Source of the DNA: Arenibacter arenosicollis
GTDB lineage: Bacteria; Bacteroidota; Bacteroidia; Flavobacteriales; Flavobacteriaceae
DNA length: 64,000 nucleotides
Assembly: GCF_014397245.1 (NCBI RefSeq)
Contig: NZ_JACLHY010000007.1
Coordinates: forward strand, 124,001-188,000
Direction of reading: 5' to 3'
Made by a program: the position numbers and the translations under genes. Shown in pieces: positions 1 through 8,622 of this stretch (position 1 is the first letter of the stretch; the number at the start of each line of letters is the position of its first letter). The notes under the pieces are model-generated. The model was given only the letters and a program-made list of their open reading frames with translations, was not told the DNA's origin and ran no database searches.

Positions 1-19
1 ACAAACCTAAAATTACATT

Positions 20-655
20 ATGGAATCCAAAAGCATGAACATAGACTTCAACAAAAACAATGACGGCTTGGTCCCGGCAATAGTACAGGATGCAAATACC
101 AAAAATGTACTTATGTTGGGATATATGAACCAGGAAGCATATAACAAAACAATAGACAGTAGTAAAGTAACCTTCTATAGCCGCACAAAAAGCAGATTAT
201 GGACCAAAGGAGAGGAAAGCGGAAATTTTTTGAATCTAGTGGACATTAAATTGGACTGCGATAACGATACCCTGCTTGTCATGGTAGATCCTGTTGGACC
301 AACCTGCCATAAAGGAACCGATACCTGTTGGGGCGAAGAAAATAAATCTACATTCGGGTTTATTACAGAACTGGAAAATATTATTCAGAACAGAAAAGAT
401 CAGGCCGATGGTATAATTCCGATTCCCGAAGGAGTTAAACCCAGCTATGTTTCCTCACTATTTAAGAGCGGTATCAATAAAGTAGCACAGAAAGTAGGGG
501 AAGAAGCTGTAGAGGTGGTAATTGAGGCCAAGGATGATAATGATCAACTGTTCAAAGATGAAAGTGCAGATCTATTGTTCCATTATCTAATATTGTTACA
601 GGCTAAAGGGTTTAAACTTCAGGATATTGTAAAGGTTCTGGAGTCGCGCCATTAA
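20..655 (+). CDS. hisIE: Bifunctional phosphoribosyl-AMP cyclohydrolase / phosphoribosyl-ATP pyrophosphatase
   Basis: Catalyses the second and third steps of histidine biosynthesis in the cytoplasm: hydrolysis of PR-ATP to PR-AMP, then opening of the adenine ring. The N-terminal half (about residues 1-110) is the HisI domain, with the metal-binding stretch DCDNDTLLVMVD and the cysteines of GPTCHKGTDTCW. The C-terminal half is HisE, with the helical VGEEAVEVVIEA and ESADLLFHYLILL segments. At 211 residues it has the normal fused length. Rest of the his operon would lie to the left of the window. An ATG at 35 (MNIDFNK) is an equally good start; no ribosome binding site decides between them. Confidence 0.95.
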   Translation: MESKSMNIDFNKNNDGLVPAIVQDANTKNVLMLGYMNQEAYNKTIDSSKVTFYSRTKSRLWTKGEESGNFLNLVDIKLDCDNDTLLVMVDPVGPTCHKGTDTCWGEENKSTFGFITELENIIQNRKDQADGIIPIPEGVKPSYVSSLFKSGINKVAQKVGEEAVEVVIEAKDDNDQLFKDESADLLFHYLILLQAKGFKLQDIVKVLESRH

Positions 656-781
656 TTTCTGAATATTTTCATTTGAAATGAAAATTGTTTAATTTACAAC
701 TTGGTATTTTTTGGTAAAAAAAATTGACTTATCTTCAAAAATTCCAATAGTTAATTAATAATCTTAATAATCGCATAGGCT

Positions 782-2194
782 ATGAAATCAAATAGGAGAG
801 ATTTTATCAGAAAAACATCCATTGCAGGAATGGGTTTGGCAATGGCACCGGCTTGGTCCCATAATACAATGGGAAATAATATAAATAACGGACCTGCAGC
901 AAGTCCGGGAGCTATTTATATGGGTGGCTTTTCTGCTCCAAAATTGGATACGGTCAAGTGTGCGTTTATAGGTGTTGGTGCCCGAGGATCTGGACATGCC
1001 CATCAGATAGCCGCCATTGAAGGCACAGAGGTAGTAGCTATTAGTGATTTGTACCAAGATTTGGCCGAGAAATCTGCGAAGGTATGTACGGAGAACGGTG
1101 CAGGAACCCGTCACAAGAAGATAAAGCTGTACACCAATGGTGAAGACGATTGGAAAAAAATGCTGAAAAAGGAAAAACCTGATGCGGTTTTCGTCTGTAC
1201 CCCATGGGAATTGCACGCCCCCATGGCTATTGAGGCCATGAAAAATGGAGCTCACGTATTTGTAGAAGTACCACTTGCCCTCACACTTGAAGAAATGTGG
1301 GAAATAGTAGATACTTCGGAGAAGACCCAGAAGCACTGTATGATGATGGAAAACGTCAACTACGGTAGGGAAGAGCTTCTCTACCTAAACATGTGCAGAC
1401 AGGGTGTTATTGGGGAATTGCTTCATGGAGAAGCTGCCTATATCCACGAATTAAGAGGACAGATGAACGAGGTGGAACGTGGTACCGGTTCATGGCGTAC
1501 CCCGCATTATGCCCATCGCGATGGAAATCTATATCCAACACATGGATTGGGCCCAGTTGCCCAATACATGAATTTGGCCAGGGGAGAGGATAACTTTAAA
1601 TTTATTAACTCATTTTCATCCCCAGGCAAAGGACGAAATCTATATGCTGCCAAAAATTTCCCGCCAGATCACAAATGGAATAAGTTGGACTTTAAAGGGG
1701 GCGATATAAATACATCTATAGTTAAGACCAACTTGGGCAGAACTATTATGGTACAATGGGACGAAACTAGCCCTAGGCCATACACCAGACATAATCTGAT
1801 TCAGGGGACAAAAGGAACCTTGACCGGTTTCCCAACAAGGGTCGCCCTGGAAGGTGGGGTTGAAGGAGGACCTGATAGCCATCATGAATACGCAGAAGGT
1901 GATCAATTACAAAAAATATTTGAAAAATACGAACATCCACTGTACGTCCGTTTAGGAGAATTGGCCACTAAAATGGGCGGACATGGAGGAATGGACTTTA
2001 TAATGAGGTACCGAATTATTGAGTGTTTAAGAAATGGAGAGCCTTTAGATCAAAATGTTTACGAAGGTTGTTATTGGAGTGCTGTCGGAACTTTAAGTGA
2101 AGTTTCTGTGGCCCAAAACGGAGCTCCACAAACGTTTCCAGATTTTACCAGGGGCAATTGGAAAACTACGGAACCATTAGGAATCGTCAGCTAA
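782..2194 (+). CDS. Gfo/Idh/MocA-family glycosidase, GH109-type, Tat-exported
   Basis: Begins with a twin-arginine signal (NRRDFIRKTSIAG), so it is probably exported folded with its bound nucleotide. A Rossmann nucleotide-binding motif follows (FIGVGARGSGH, about residues 62-72). The stretches MMMENVNYGREEL, YIHELRGQM and YPTHGLGPVAQYMNLARG fit the GH109 branch, in which alpha-N-acetylgalactosaminidases use NAD+ in a redox-elimination mechanism. The 470-residue length suits GH109. The substrate cannot be read from sequence, and a plain periplasmic sugar oxidoreductase is the alternative. It is monocistronic: a strong hairpin terminator follows at 2218-2252. Confidence 0.85.
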   Translation: MKSNRRDFIRKTSIAGMGLAMAPAWSHNTMGNNINNGPAASPGAIYMGGFSAPKLDTVKCAFIGVGARGSGHAHQIAAIEGTEVVAISDLYQDLAEKSAKVCTENGAGTRHKKIKLYTNGEDDWKKMLKKEKPDAVFVCTPWELHAPMAIEAMKNGAHVFVEVPLALTLEEMWEIVDTSEKTQKHCMMMENVNYGREELLYLNMCRQGVIGELLHGEAAYIHELRGQMNEVERGTGSWRTPHYAHRDGNLYPTHGLGPVAQYMNLARGEDNFKFINSFSSPGKGRNLYAAKNFPPDHKWNKLDFKGGDINTSIVKTNLGRTIMVQWDETSPRPYTRHNLIQGTKGTLTGFPTRVALEGGVEGGPDSHHEYAEGDQLQKIFEKYEHPLYVRLGELATKMGGHGGMDFIMRYRIIECLRNGEPLDQNVYEGCYWSAVGTLSEVSVAQNGAPQTFPDFTRGNWKTTEPLGIVS

Positions 2195-2217
2195 TGACAT
2201 AAGACTTATAATCAAAT

Positions 2218-2252
2218 AAAAAGTCATTGTATTATATACAATGACTTTTTTA
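2218..2252. terminator. Bidirectional intrinsic terminator
   Basis: A perfect 14-bp stem (2218-2231 with 2237-2250) closes a 5-nt loop. It has a run of A on one side and of T on the other, so it can end the GH109 gene from the left and the small exported protein gene from the right. Confidence 0.85.
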
Positions 2253-2286
2253 ATTTTAGGTAGTAGGGAAATAATTTTAAAAAAAT

Positions 2287-2676
2287 CTAAGGTGTAATTT
2301 CTACTCCCGCTACTTCGGTCCGACTATCCAATTGGGTTATTAGGTCCTGAGTGCTATTGAACACCTTTTTACTGTAATAACGTCCTCGATCCCAATCCGC
2401 AGGATTTGCTGCTTTTATAGCATCAGCTATTATATCCTGCACATTCTCAGTGAGTCCTTCACATTGACTGCCTTCCAATAGCTTTAAAAGTTTATCATAA
2501 GACTCCAAGGCCTTTCCTGAATAATACTTCTGATGCTCATAATTATTGGCCTTTAATGCACTCTTGGCGTGATTTAAGGCATAAGAAGCTGTTGAATAGA
2601 TTAATTCACAATCGTCCTTGGCCGAAGCAAAGGAAAAAATAGATAACGAAAAGAATAATAGGAAAACTTTTTTCAT
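2287..2676 (-). CDS. Small exported protein of unknown function
   Basis: 129 residues with a clear type I signal peptide (MKKVFLLFFSLSIFSFASA, cleavage likely after ASA). The mature part is alpha-helical and acidic, with two cysteines (KDDCEL and SQCEGL) that could form a disulfide in the periplasm. Repeated Y/A/K-rich helices (YALNHAKSALKANN, YYSGKALESYDKLL) resemble a short helical-hairpin protein. No named family is recognised. It stands alone, facing the GH109 gene across a shared terminator. Confidence 0.75.
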   Translation of the reverse strand: MKKVFLLFFSLSIFSFASAKDDCELIYSTASYALNHAKSALKANNYEHQKYYSGKALESYDKLLKLLEGSQCEGLTENVQDIIADAIKAANPADWDRGRYYSKKVFNSTQDLITQLDSRTEVAGVEITP

Positions 2677-2804
2677 AAGAACGGGGATTTCAAGTTTTAT
2701 CTAAAGAAAACGAACCGGTTCTTACAATATTGCTGGTCGTACTAAATCCTATGATTTTTGCACAGTAAACCAACACCCATCCAATCCGTCAGATTAAAAC
2801 GAAT

Positions 2805-3620
2805 TTACCACCATACTACAAATAGTTTTTCAATTTTTAAATCTTCGGTTTTGACCCAAAGCATCGGGGAATACCCATCTTCCAATTTATTTGAAATAAG
2901 ATCTATTACTTCGTTATATGATAGCCAATCTACTTTGTTAATTGGTTCTAGTAGCCATTCTGACTTGGATGGCAGATAATACTTCAAGTTTAAAAAATTA
3001 TTGGACTTAAATTTTCGCAAGGAAATCCACCTACCAACAATACAATCGGAATTAAATGGACCCAGATCTAATTTGCTTAATGCATAAGGAACAAACAATT
3101 GGCATTTAAAGCATACCTGATGCTTCAGTTCGGAAATGTTTATATTTAATTCTTTCAATATAGAAATGGCCTCCGGCGTATTCAACAGGGGAATTTGGCG
3201 ATTTAAGATTTTTTCTTTCTTGGCATAAAAGGAATCACGTTGGTTGGGGCCTATCAATTGGTGTTGAACAATAGCTGTTTCCTGGCGTAATACATAAAAC
3301 TTGTACGTTAGCTCAACATGTGTATATATCTTATTATCAACATGTTGAACTAAAAAATCAATTTCACCCATGCTGACTTTATTCTTCCTAATTGGAATAT
3401 TGTGTGCTATAACCTTATAGTCCTGGGAATGTTGGATCAGTTGATGAAAAATGTGTTCTATTTTATGTCCCAACCTCAAATTGGTTGGAATCACCGCTGT
3501 TTCCAGATTTCCAAAATCAATTTTTGGCAACCTAAATTGCTCCAAGCCATCCAAATTACCGTTCCAGAGTGGCGGAGTTTCAAAAAATGACCGATAATAT
3601 GAAAGGTTTTTATGATCCAA
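2805..3620 (-). CDS. DUF1853 family protein
   Basis: A 271-residue cytoplasmic protein without signal peptide. Its pattern fits DUF1853: an N-terminal LSYYRSFFETPPLW, a central EIDFLVQH...YTHVELTYKFYV segment and the C-terminal SEWLLEPINKVDWL. The central acidic residue pattern (E-D-hydrophobic followed by HVELTYKF) resembles a PD-(D/E)XK-type nuclease core; that comparison is inference and activity is unproven. It is a single gene read away from the VWA gene that follows. Confidence 0.7.
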   Translation of the reverse strand: MDHKNLSYYRSFFETPPLWNGNLDGLEQFRLPKIDFGNLETAVIPTNLRLGHKIEHIFHQLIQHSQDYKVIAHNIPIRKNKVSMGEIDFLVQHVDNKIYTHVELTYKFYVLRQETAIVQHQLIGPNQRDSFYAKKEKILNRQIPLLNTPEAISILKELNINISELKHQVCFKCQLFVPYALSKLDLGPFNSDCIVGRWISLRKFKSNNFLNLKYYLPSKSEWLLEPINKVDWLSYNEVIDLISNKLEDGYSPMLWVKTEDLKIEKLFVVWW

Positions 3621-3697
3621 ACGATACTATTATATGTAAACCGTTAAGTTTTCTATAAAAAGGAAATGGTCTAGACCAAATTAATTAATTTTATAGT

Positions 3698-4840
3698 ATG
3701 GCTGTAAATAAAAGAAAAGGGTTTCGATTTTCCAATTATGAAGCCCCCGAGCAAACTCCTTTCGAAAAGCTTTTTGATATTTTCAAGGAACTAATTACAC
3801 ATACTTCGGGAGATGTGGATGAGGCTTTGGATTGGTTAAGGGAATTGGACAAGGAGTACCAACTTACGGATGAGAATTACACCATAGATGATTTTATAGA
3901 AGACCTCAAGGCAAAAGGTTTTCTTAGGGAAGAACCTAAAGATGGGGATGGCACCGGCTCTGGGGACCAAAAAGCGGATTTGTCCATCACCGCCAAAATG
4001 GAACGGATTATAAGACAAGCGGCCCTGAACCAAATTTTTGGTAAAATAAAACGCAGTGGTTCCGGCAATCATAAAACCGGTTTATCGGGTAGGGGAGATG
4101 AACATACTGGTGAGTTCAGGGAATATCGATTTGGCGACAGTCTAGAGCGGATTTCCATGACCGAAAGTTTAAAGAATGCCCAAATTAACCATGGTATTGG
4201 GAATTTTCATTTAAGCGAAGAGGATTTGGTGGTAGAGGATACCCAATTCAAAGCCCAAATGAGTACCGTACTTATGATCGATATAAGCCATAGTATGATA
4301 CTCTATGGCGAAGACCGTATTACCCCGGCGAAAAAAGTCGCTATGGCTTTAGCCGAGCTCATTACAACGCGATATCCAAAAGATACTTTGGAAATTTTGG
4401 TCTTTGGTAACGATGCATGGCCCATTCCTATTAAAGACTTGCCTTATTTAAAAGTGGGGCCCTACCATACCAATACTGTGGCTGGATTACAATTGGCTAT
4501 GGACATGCTCCGCAGAAAGCGAAATACCAATAAGCAGATTTTTATGATTACCGATGGTAAACCCAGTTGTATTAGATTGCCAGATGGCACCTACTACAAA
4601 AATAGTGTGGGCTTGGATGATTACATTGTTGAAAAATGTTATAACATGGCCAGGCAGGCTAGAAAGTTACATATTCCCATAACCACCTTTATGATTGCCA
4701 AGGACCCCTATTTAACCCAATTCGTAAGACATTTTACAGAGGCAAATAAAGGAAAGGCATTCTTTACCGGCCTAAAGGGACTAGGAGAGATGATTTTTGA
4801 GGATTACGAACAAAACAGAAGAAAAAGATTAAAGGGATAA
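3698..4840 (+). CDS. VWA-domain protein, partner of the downstream AAA ATPase
   Basis: 380 residues, no signal peptide. The C-terminal half is a von Willebrand A domain with a MIDAS motif (MIDISHSM, DxSxS form) and a second metal-site strand FMITDGKPS. The N-terminal half is helical and charged, with a glycine-rich linker (GDGTGSGD). It lies 87 nt upstream of a Mg-chelatase-like ATPase. This matches the ChlD/ChlI-like or MoxR-VWA architecture, in which the VWA protein acts as adaptor for the AAA+ motor. The substrate is unknown. Confidence 0.8.
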   Translation: MAVNKRKGFRFSNYEAPEQTPFEKLFDIFKELITHTSGDVDEALDWLRELDKEYQLTDENYTIDDFIEDLKAKGFLREEPKDGDGTGSGDQKADLSITAKMERIIRQAALNQIFGKIKRSGSGNHKTGLSGRGDEHTGEFREYRFGDSLERISMTESLKNAQINHGIGNFHLSEEDLVVEDTQFKAQMSTVLMIDISHSMILYGEDRITPAKKVAMALAELITTRYPKDTLEILVFGNDAWPIPIKDLPYLKVGPYHTNTVAGLQLAMDMLRRKRNTNKQIFMITDGKPSCIRLPDGTYYKNSVGLDDYIVEKCYNMARQARKLHIPITTFMIAKDPYLTQFVRHFTEANKGKAFFTGLKGLGEMIFEDYEQNRRKRLKG

Positions 4841-4927
4841 ACAGGCAAAATCAAAATTTTGTAAAAGTTGTTTAGACACCGTGACCACTGGCCTAAATTG
4901 GTCGGTTAACCAAAATAAATATCACAA

Positions 4928-6397
4928 ATGAAATTGAATTACAAGGAAATTACAAATCTAGGAGAGCTTAAAAAGGCAGGATACAAAGCCAAAAAGATAA
5001 AGGATGAATTAAGGGCAAATCTTATAGAAAAAATAAAATCGGACGAAGTTACCTTTCCAGGGGTTTGGGGTTATGAGAATTCTGTGGTCCCTGAACTGGA
5101 AAGAGCCATTTTATCCAGGCACAATATTAACCTATTGGGGTTAAGGGGACAGGCAAAGACACGTCTGGCCAGGCTTATGGTGAATTTATTGGATGAATAT
5201 ATTCCCATCATTTCCGGTTCGGAAATAAATGACGACCCTTTAAGTCCCATTTCCAGGTTTGCCATAGATACCATTAAAGAGCACGGAGATCTAACTCCCA
5301 TTTCCTGGCTGCATAGAAGTGACAGGTTCTATGAAAAACTGGCTACTCCAGACGTTACTGTAGCAGATTTAATAGGTGACGTAGATCCCATAAAGGCTGC
5401 TAACCTTAAATTGTCCTATGCAGATGACAGGGTTATCCATTTTGGAATGATACCTAGGGCTAATCGATGTATTTTTGTGATCAATGAATTACCAGATTTA
5501 CAAGCCAGAATACAGGTTTCCCTTTTTAATATTTTACAGGAGGGTGACATACAAATAAGGGGATTTAAACTTAGATTACCTTTGGACCTTCAGTTCGTAT
5601 TTACCGCAAACCCTGAAGACTATACCAATAGGGGCAGTATAGTAACCCCATTAAAAGATAGGATAGGGTCCCAAATTTTAACCCATTATCCGGAGGACAT
5701 AGAAACCGCACGCAAAATCACAGAACAGGAATCCAAATTAGATCAACGACAAAGCGAGGTCGTTTATGTCCCGGATCTGGCAAAAGATTTATTGGAACAA
5801 ATAAGTAGGGAAGCAAGGGAAAGCGAATATGTAGATTCCAAAAGTGGTATAAGTGCCAGGATGAGCATCACTTCCTATGAAAACCTAATGAGTACGGCCG
5901 AACGGAGGGTGTTAAAGAACGGTCAAAAATCGACCATGGTGAGACTAAGCGACTTTATGGGGGTTATTCCTTCCATAATAGGAAAAATAGAATTGGTTTA
6001 TGAAGGCGAACAGGAAGGTTCTGGAAGTGTTGCTGAAATACTGATCGAAGATGCCGTTAAATCGCTCTTTACCAACTATTTTCCCAAGATAGATAAATTG
6101 GAACGCAAAGATGCGGAAGGCCCCTATGACGAATTGGTAAGTTGGTTTTTTGACGGGGAAGGTTTCGATTTGTTGGATGATGCCACCGACAAAGAATATA
6201 TGGAAAAGCTGGATAGCATAGCTCCCTTACAACAACTTATTAAAGAACATCAGCCCGAATTTCAAAAGGAAGATTCCTATTTCTTAAAAGAATTACTGTT
6301 GTGGGGAATGGTAGCCCACAAGAAATTGAGCAAACAGCGTTATACTACAGGATATCAAATAAAAGATGTTTACGGTAGTTTTATAAGGGGGCTATAA
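4928..6397 (+). CDS. Mg-chelatase-subunit-I-like / MoxR-like AAA+ ATPase
   Basis: 489 residues. The AAA+ core has an atypical Walker A (GLRGQAKTRLAR, about residues 74-85), a Walker B-like strand (CIFVINELPDL), and sensor segments around FVFTANPEDYTNRG and TPLKDRIGSQI, like those of the ChlI/BchI and MoxR clades. The Walker B has N-E in place of the usual D-E. An extended helical C-terminus follows. It is probably cotranscribed with the VWA gene upstream, and the pair would act as a chaperone-like motor. Chlorophyll synthesis is not implied, since no other chelatase genes are present. Confidence 0.8.
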   Translation: MKLNYKEITNLGELKKAGYKAKKIKDELRANLIEKIKSDEVTFPGVWGYENSVVPELERAILSRHNINLLGLRGQAKTRLARLMVNLLDEYIPIISGSEINDDPLSPISRFAIDTIKEHGDLTPISWLHRSDRFYEKLATPDVTVADLIGDVDPIKAANLKLSYADDRVIHFGMIPRANRCIFVINELPDLQARIQVSLFNILQEGDIQIRGFKLRLPLDLQFVFTANPEDYTNRGSIVTPLKDRIGSQILTHYPEDIETARKITEQESKLDQRQSEVVYVPDLAKDLLEQISREARESEYVDSKSGISARMSITSYENLMSTAERRVLKNGQKSTMVRLSDFMGVIPSIIGKIELVYEGEQEGSGSVAEILIEDAVKSLFTNYFPKIDKLERKDAEGPYDELVSWFFDGEGFDLLDDATDKEYMEKLDSIAPLQQLIKEHQPEFQKEDSYFLKELLLWGMVAHKKLSKQRYTTGYQIKDVYGSFIRGL

Positions 6398-6407
6398 AAT
6401 TATAATA

Positions 6408-6890
6408 TTACTCCCATGCATCTATATGATTATTTAAGTAATCGAAATCATATTTGCCCACCCTTTGCTTTCTAATGACAAAGGACCAAATGGTAAGTAA
6501 AACCAATAGTGATTGCAAGGAAATGATTAAAATACCCATAGGCATAAAAGAACTTGGAATAACATGGTCTTGAAATTCATGTTGTGAACCGAGTATTAAA
6601 AAGGTTTCTGAAATTTCATATAAATAGACCAATAAAATACCATACATGATATACTCAATATTTTTCATGATCATGTCCGGATATTCATTTTCGGTGATTT
6701 TGAACCATAGGACATACATAAATAGAAAGTGTATAATGGTTACAAAGGGAAAAATATAGTTCTCAATTCTATTGAATATAAAGGTACTGCCATACATACT
6801 GTAAAAACTAAGGCATAGTAGACATGCTATGACCAAAATAGATAGAATAATATTCAATTTTGGTACGGTTGTTTTAATTGAATTTCCCAT
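6408..6890 (-). CDS. Four-helix integral membrane protein, unknown function
   Basis: 160 residues with about four hydrophobic segments (ILSILVIACLLCLSFYSMY; FPFVTIIHFLFMYVLWF; YIMYGILLVYLYEI; MPMGILIISLQSLLVLLTIW). Short charged loops and a basic C-terminal tail (RKQRVGKY) follow the positive-inside rule. No family recognised. It is convergent with the AAA ATPase gene, leaving only 10 nt between the two stop codons. Confidence 0.7.
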   Translation of the reverse strand: MGNSIKTTVPKLNIILSILVIACLLCLSFYSMYGSTFIFNRIENYIFPFVTIIHFLFMYVLWFKITENEYPDMIMKNIEYIMYGILLVYLYEISETFLILGSQHEFQDHVIPSSFMPMGILIISLQSLLVLLTIWSFVIRKQRVGKYDFDYLNNHIDAWE

Positions 6891-6967
6891 AATTAAGTTT
6901 TAAGATCCAGGACAATATTCAACATAATTACAATAAAATTCCTACATGATATGTAAAATATCGTTGA

Positions 6968-7138
6968 ATCGATATAAATTTTAGTTGGAAAAAACAGCGC
7001 TCGGAGGAAGTGCTAAAAAGTTTCGATGAAATTAGTGCTGCCCTGTTCTAGGAACAAGCATTTGTGACAGGCAAAATACGGGTTATTACGGTGGGGACAA
7101 TGAGAATGCACCCTAACTACAATGCTCCTTACTACTGA
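6968..7138 (+). pseudogene. Decayed C-terminal gene fragment with in-frame TAG
   Basis: This plus-strand frame reads as protein-like sequence (KKQRSEEVLKSFDEISAALF), hits a TAG at 7049-7051, and continues in the same frame (EQAFVTGKIRVITVGTMRM, then PNYNAPYY) to a TGA at 7136-7138. An upstream in-frame stop at 6965-6967 removes any start. The amphipathic composition and the continuity across the stop suggest the tail of a gene that has lost its 5' part. The parent family is not recognised. It lies between two minus-strand membrane-protein genes. Confidence 0.4.
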
Positions 7139-7141
7139 AGG

Positions 7142-7579
7142 TTAGGATAACCAATTCCTCTTGGCTGCAAAATCGGCAAAAATTACCAGCAGCAATCCGA
7201 AGATCACGATTAGTATAGGTAATATCATGGCTGTAGTCCGCATCACGTCAAAAGTATTACTGAGAAAAAAATGATAGAGCTGTTGAAGTAGGATACCTAC
7301 AAGAGAAAGTATAAATACAACCTTAGCCCATTTTTTTTTCAACAATAGGGCAATAGAACCGAGTAGTCCACTCCAAATAGCAATCGCAAAGGCTGCAGTT
7401 GCCCAACTAGGCCGTGATTCATACAATGCTTGCTGCGCTTCGGGCATTGAAACAAAAACTTCCTCGCTCATAAAAACTTCTGACAGGTAGGCAGAAACTC
7501 CGATTAAATTCCACAAAAGGGCAATTACGCCAACTATCCAAAACCACATTGGTGGTTTTACCGTAGATTTATCATTCAT
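7142..7579 (-). CDS. Small four-TM membrane protein
   Basis: 145 residues. Four predicted helices: FWIVGVIALLWNLIGVSAYL, AAFAIAIWSGLLGSIALLL, VVFILSLVGILLQQLYHF and AMILPILIVIFGLLLVIF. The first helix has the WNLIGV pattern and a following acidic loop (EVFMSEEVFVSMPEAQQAL) common in small flavobacterial membrane proteins that are usually annotated as hypothetical. It forms a single-gene unit. Function unknown. Confidence 0.7.
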   Translation of the reverse strand: MNDKSTVKPPMWFWIVGVIALLWNLIGVSAYLSEVFMSEEVFVSMPEAQQALYESRPSWATAAFAIAIWSGLLGSIALLLKKKWAKVVFILSLVGILLQQLYHFFLSNTFDVMRTTAMILPILIVIFGLLLVIFADFAAKRNWLS

Positions 7580-7698
7580 TTTATATTGGTTTAGGTTATT
7601 ATTGTTACCAACAAATTACAAAAAAATAAATCCAATTTGACTACACGTTGATTTTGAGCGCATTAGGCCTGATTTGATTTTTTACTAATTAAAACTGG

Positions 7699-8484
7699 AT
7701 GCAAACACCTCGTTTTTACTATTTAATTCATGTTCAATTTTTGGGTTTCAGGTTTAGTGGCTGGCAAAAACAACCTAATCAAAAAACTGTTGAGGGTATG
7801 CTGGTAAAGACCCTAAAATTTGTTTTGCCCAATGCTAAATTTAAAATTCTGGGAGCTGGTAGGACAGACGCCAAAGTATCTGCTTTAAACACTGCCTTTG
7901 AATTATTTTTGGATAAGGAACCGCTAAATGACCTTAAAGAATTTATGCATGACTTTAATATAAACCTGCCACCGGATATTCGGATAATCAGTATAGATCA
8001 GGTTACTGAAAACTTCAATATCATCAAAGAAAGTAAGCTAAAGGAATACGTTTATCTTTTCTCTTTTGGACAAAAAAATCACCCTTTTTGTGCTCCCTTT
8101 TTAGCAAATATTATAGAAGATCTCAATGTGGATTTAATGACGGACTGTGCCCAACTATTTGTTGGGACCCACGATTTTTCATCCTACACGGCCCGACTCC
8201 AACCAAACACAAAAGTGCTTAGAACCATAGAATCCTGTGAACTAAAGAGAAACAATATTTTGGAGGCCAATTTTTTTCCAGAAATTAGTTATGCTCTACA
8301 TATCACTGGAGCCGGCTTTATGAGATATCAGATTAGGATGATTATGGGCGCTTTGATCCAAGTAGGAAAAGGCGAACTTACGGCTTTGGATATTAAAGAG
8401 TCCCTAAAAAAGGAAAACACAACTGTCTTGACCTTTGTTGCCCCTGGATCAGGTTTATTACTGAACGACCTAAAATTTAAATAG
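7699..8484 (+). CDS. truA: tRNA pseudouridine synthase, TruA family
   Basis: 261 residues, the usual TruA length. The catalytic aspartate is Asp57 in GAGRTDAKVSA, where the more common form is GRTDAGVHA. The structural motifs FSGWQKQP, THDFSSYTA and GAGFMRYQIRMIMGAL are in place. TruA modifies U38-40 of the tRNA anticodon arm. The divergent active-site loop (KVSALN replacing GVHALG) suggests this may be a paralogue rather than the housekeeping copy. Flavobacteria can carry two such genes, so the symbol is tentative. Confidence 0.85.
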   Translation: MQTPRFYYLIHVQFLGFRFSGWQKQPNQKTVEGMLVKTLKFVLPNAKFKILGAGRTDAKVSALNTAFELFLDKEPLNDLKEFMHDFNINLPPDIRIISIDQVTENFNIIKESKLKEYVYLFSFGQKNHPFCAPFLANIIEDLNVDLMTDCAQLFVGTHDFSSYTARLQPNTKVLRTIESCELKRNNILEANFFPEISYALHITGAGFMRYQIRMIMGALIQVGKGELTALDIKESLKKENTTVLTFVAPGSGLLLNDLKFK

Positions 8485-8622
8485 ATGCTCCGAAAAAAAT
8501 CTGACGGGAAATTTTGAAATTATTCTTTAAAATAATGACAAGTCCGTATTTCGCCGGTTGGATTTCATAAATTAGTGCTAAGAAATAATTGCGATTAGAA
8601 TATTAAATTAAGATTACAACCT

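Noticed and set aside
788-1336. Long minus-strand frame inside the GH109-type gene
   Set aside because: Antisense shadow; the plus-strand protein has a Tat signal and full family motifs.
4928-6397. Chlorophyll-type magnesium chelatase
   Set aside because: The ATPase resembles ChlI, but no ChlH or tetrapyrrole genes are nearby; the VWA-AAA pair is better read as a MoxR-like chaperone unit.
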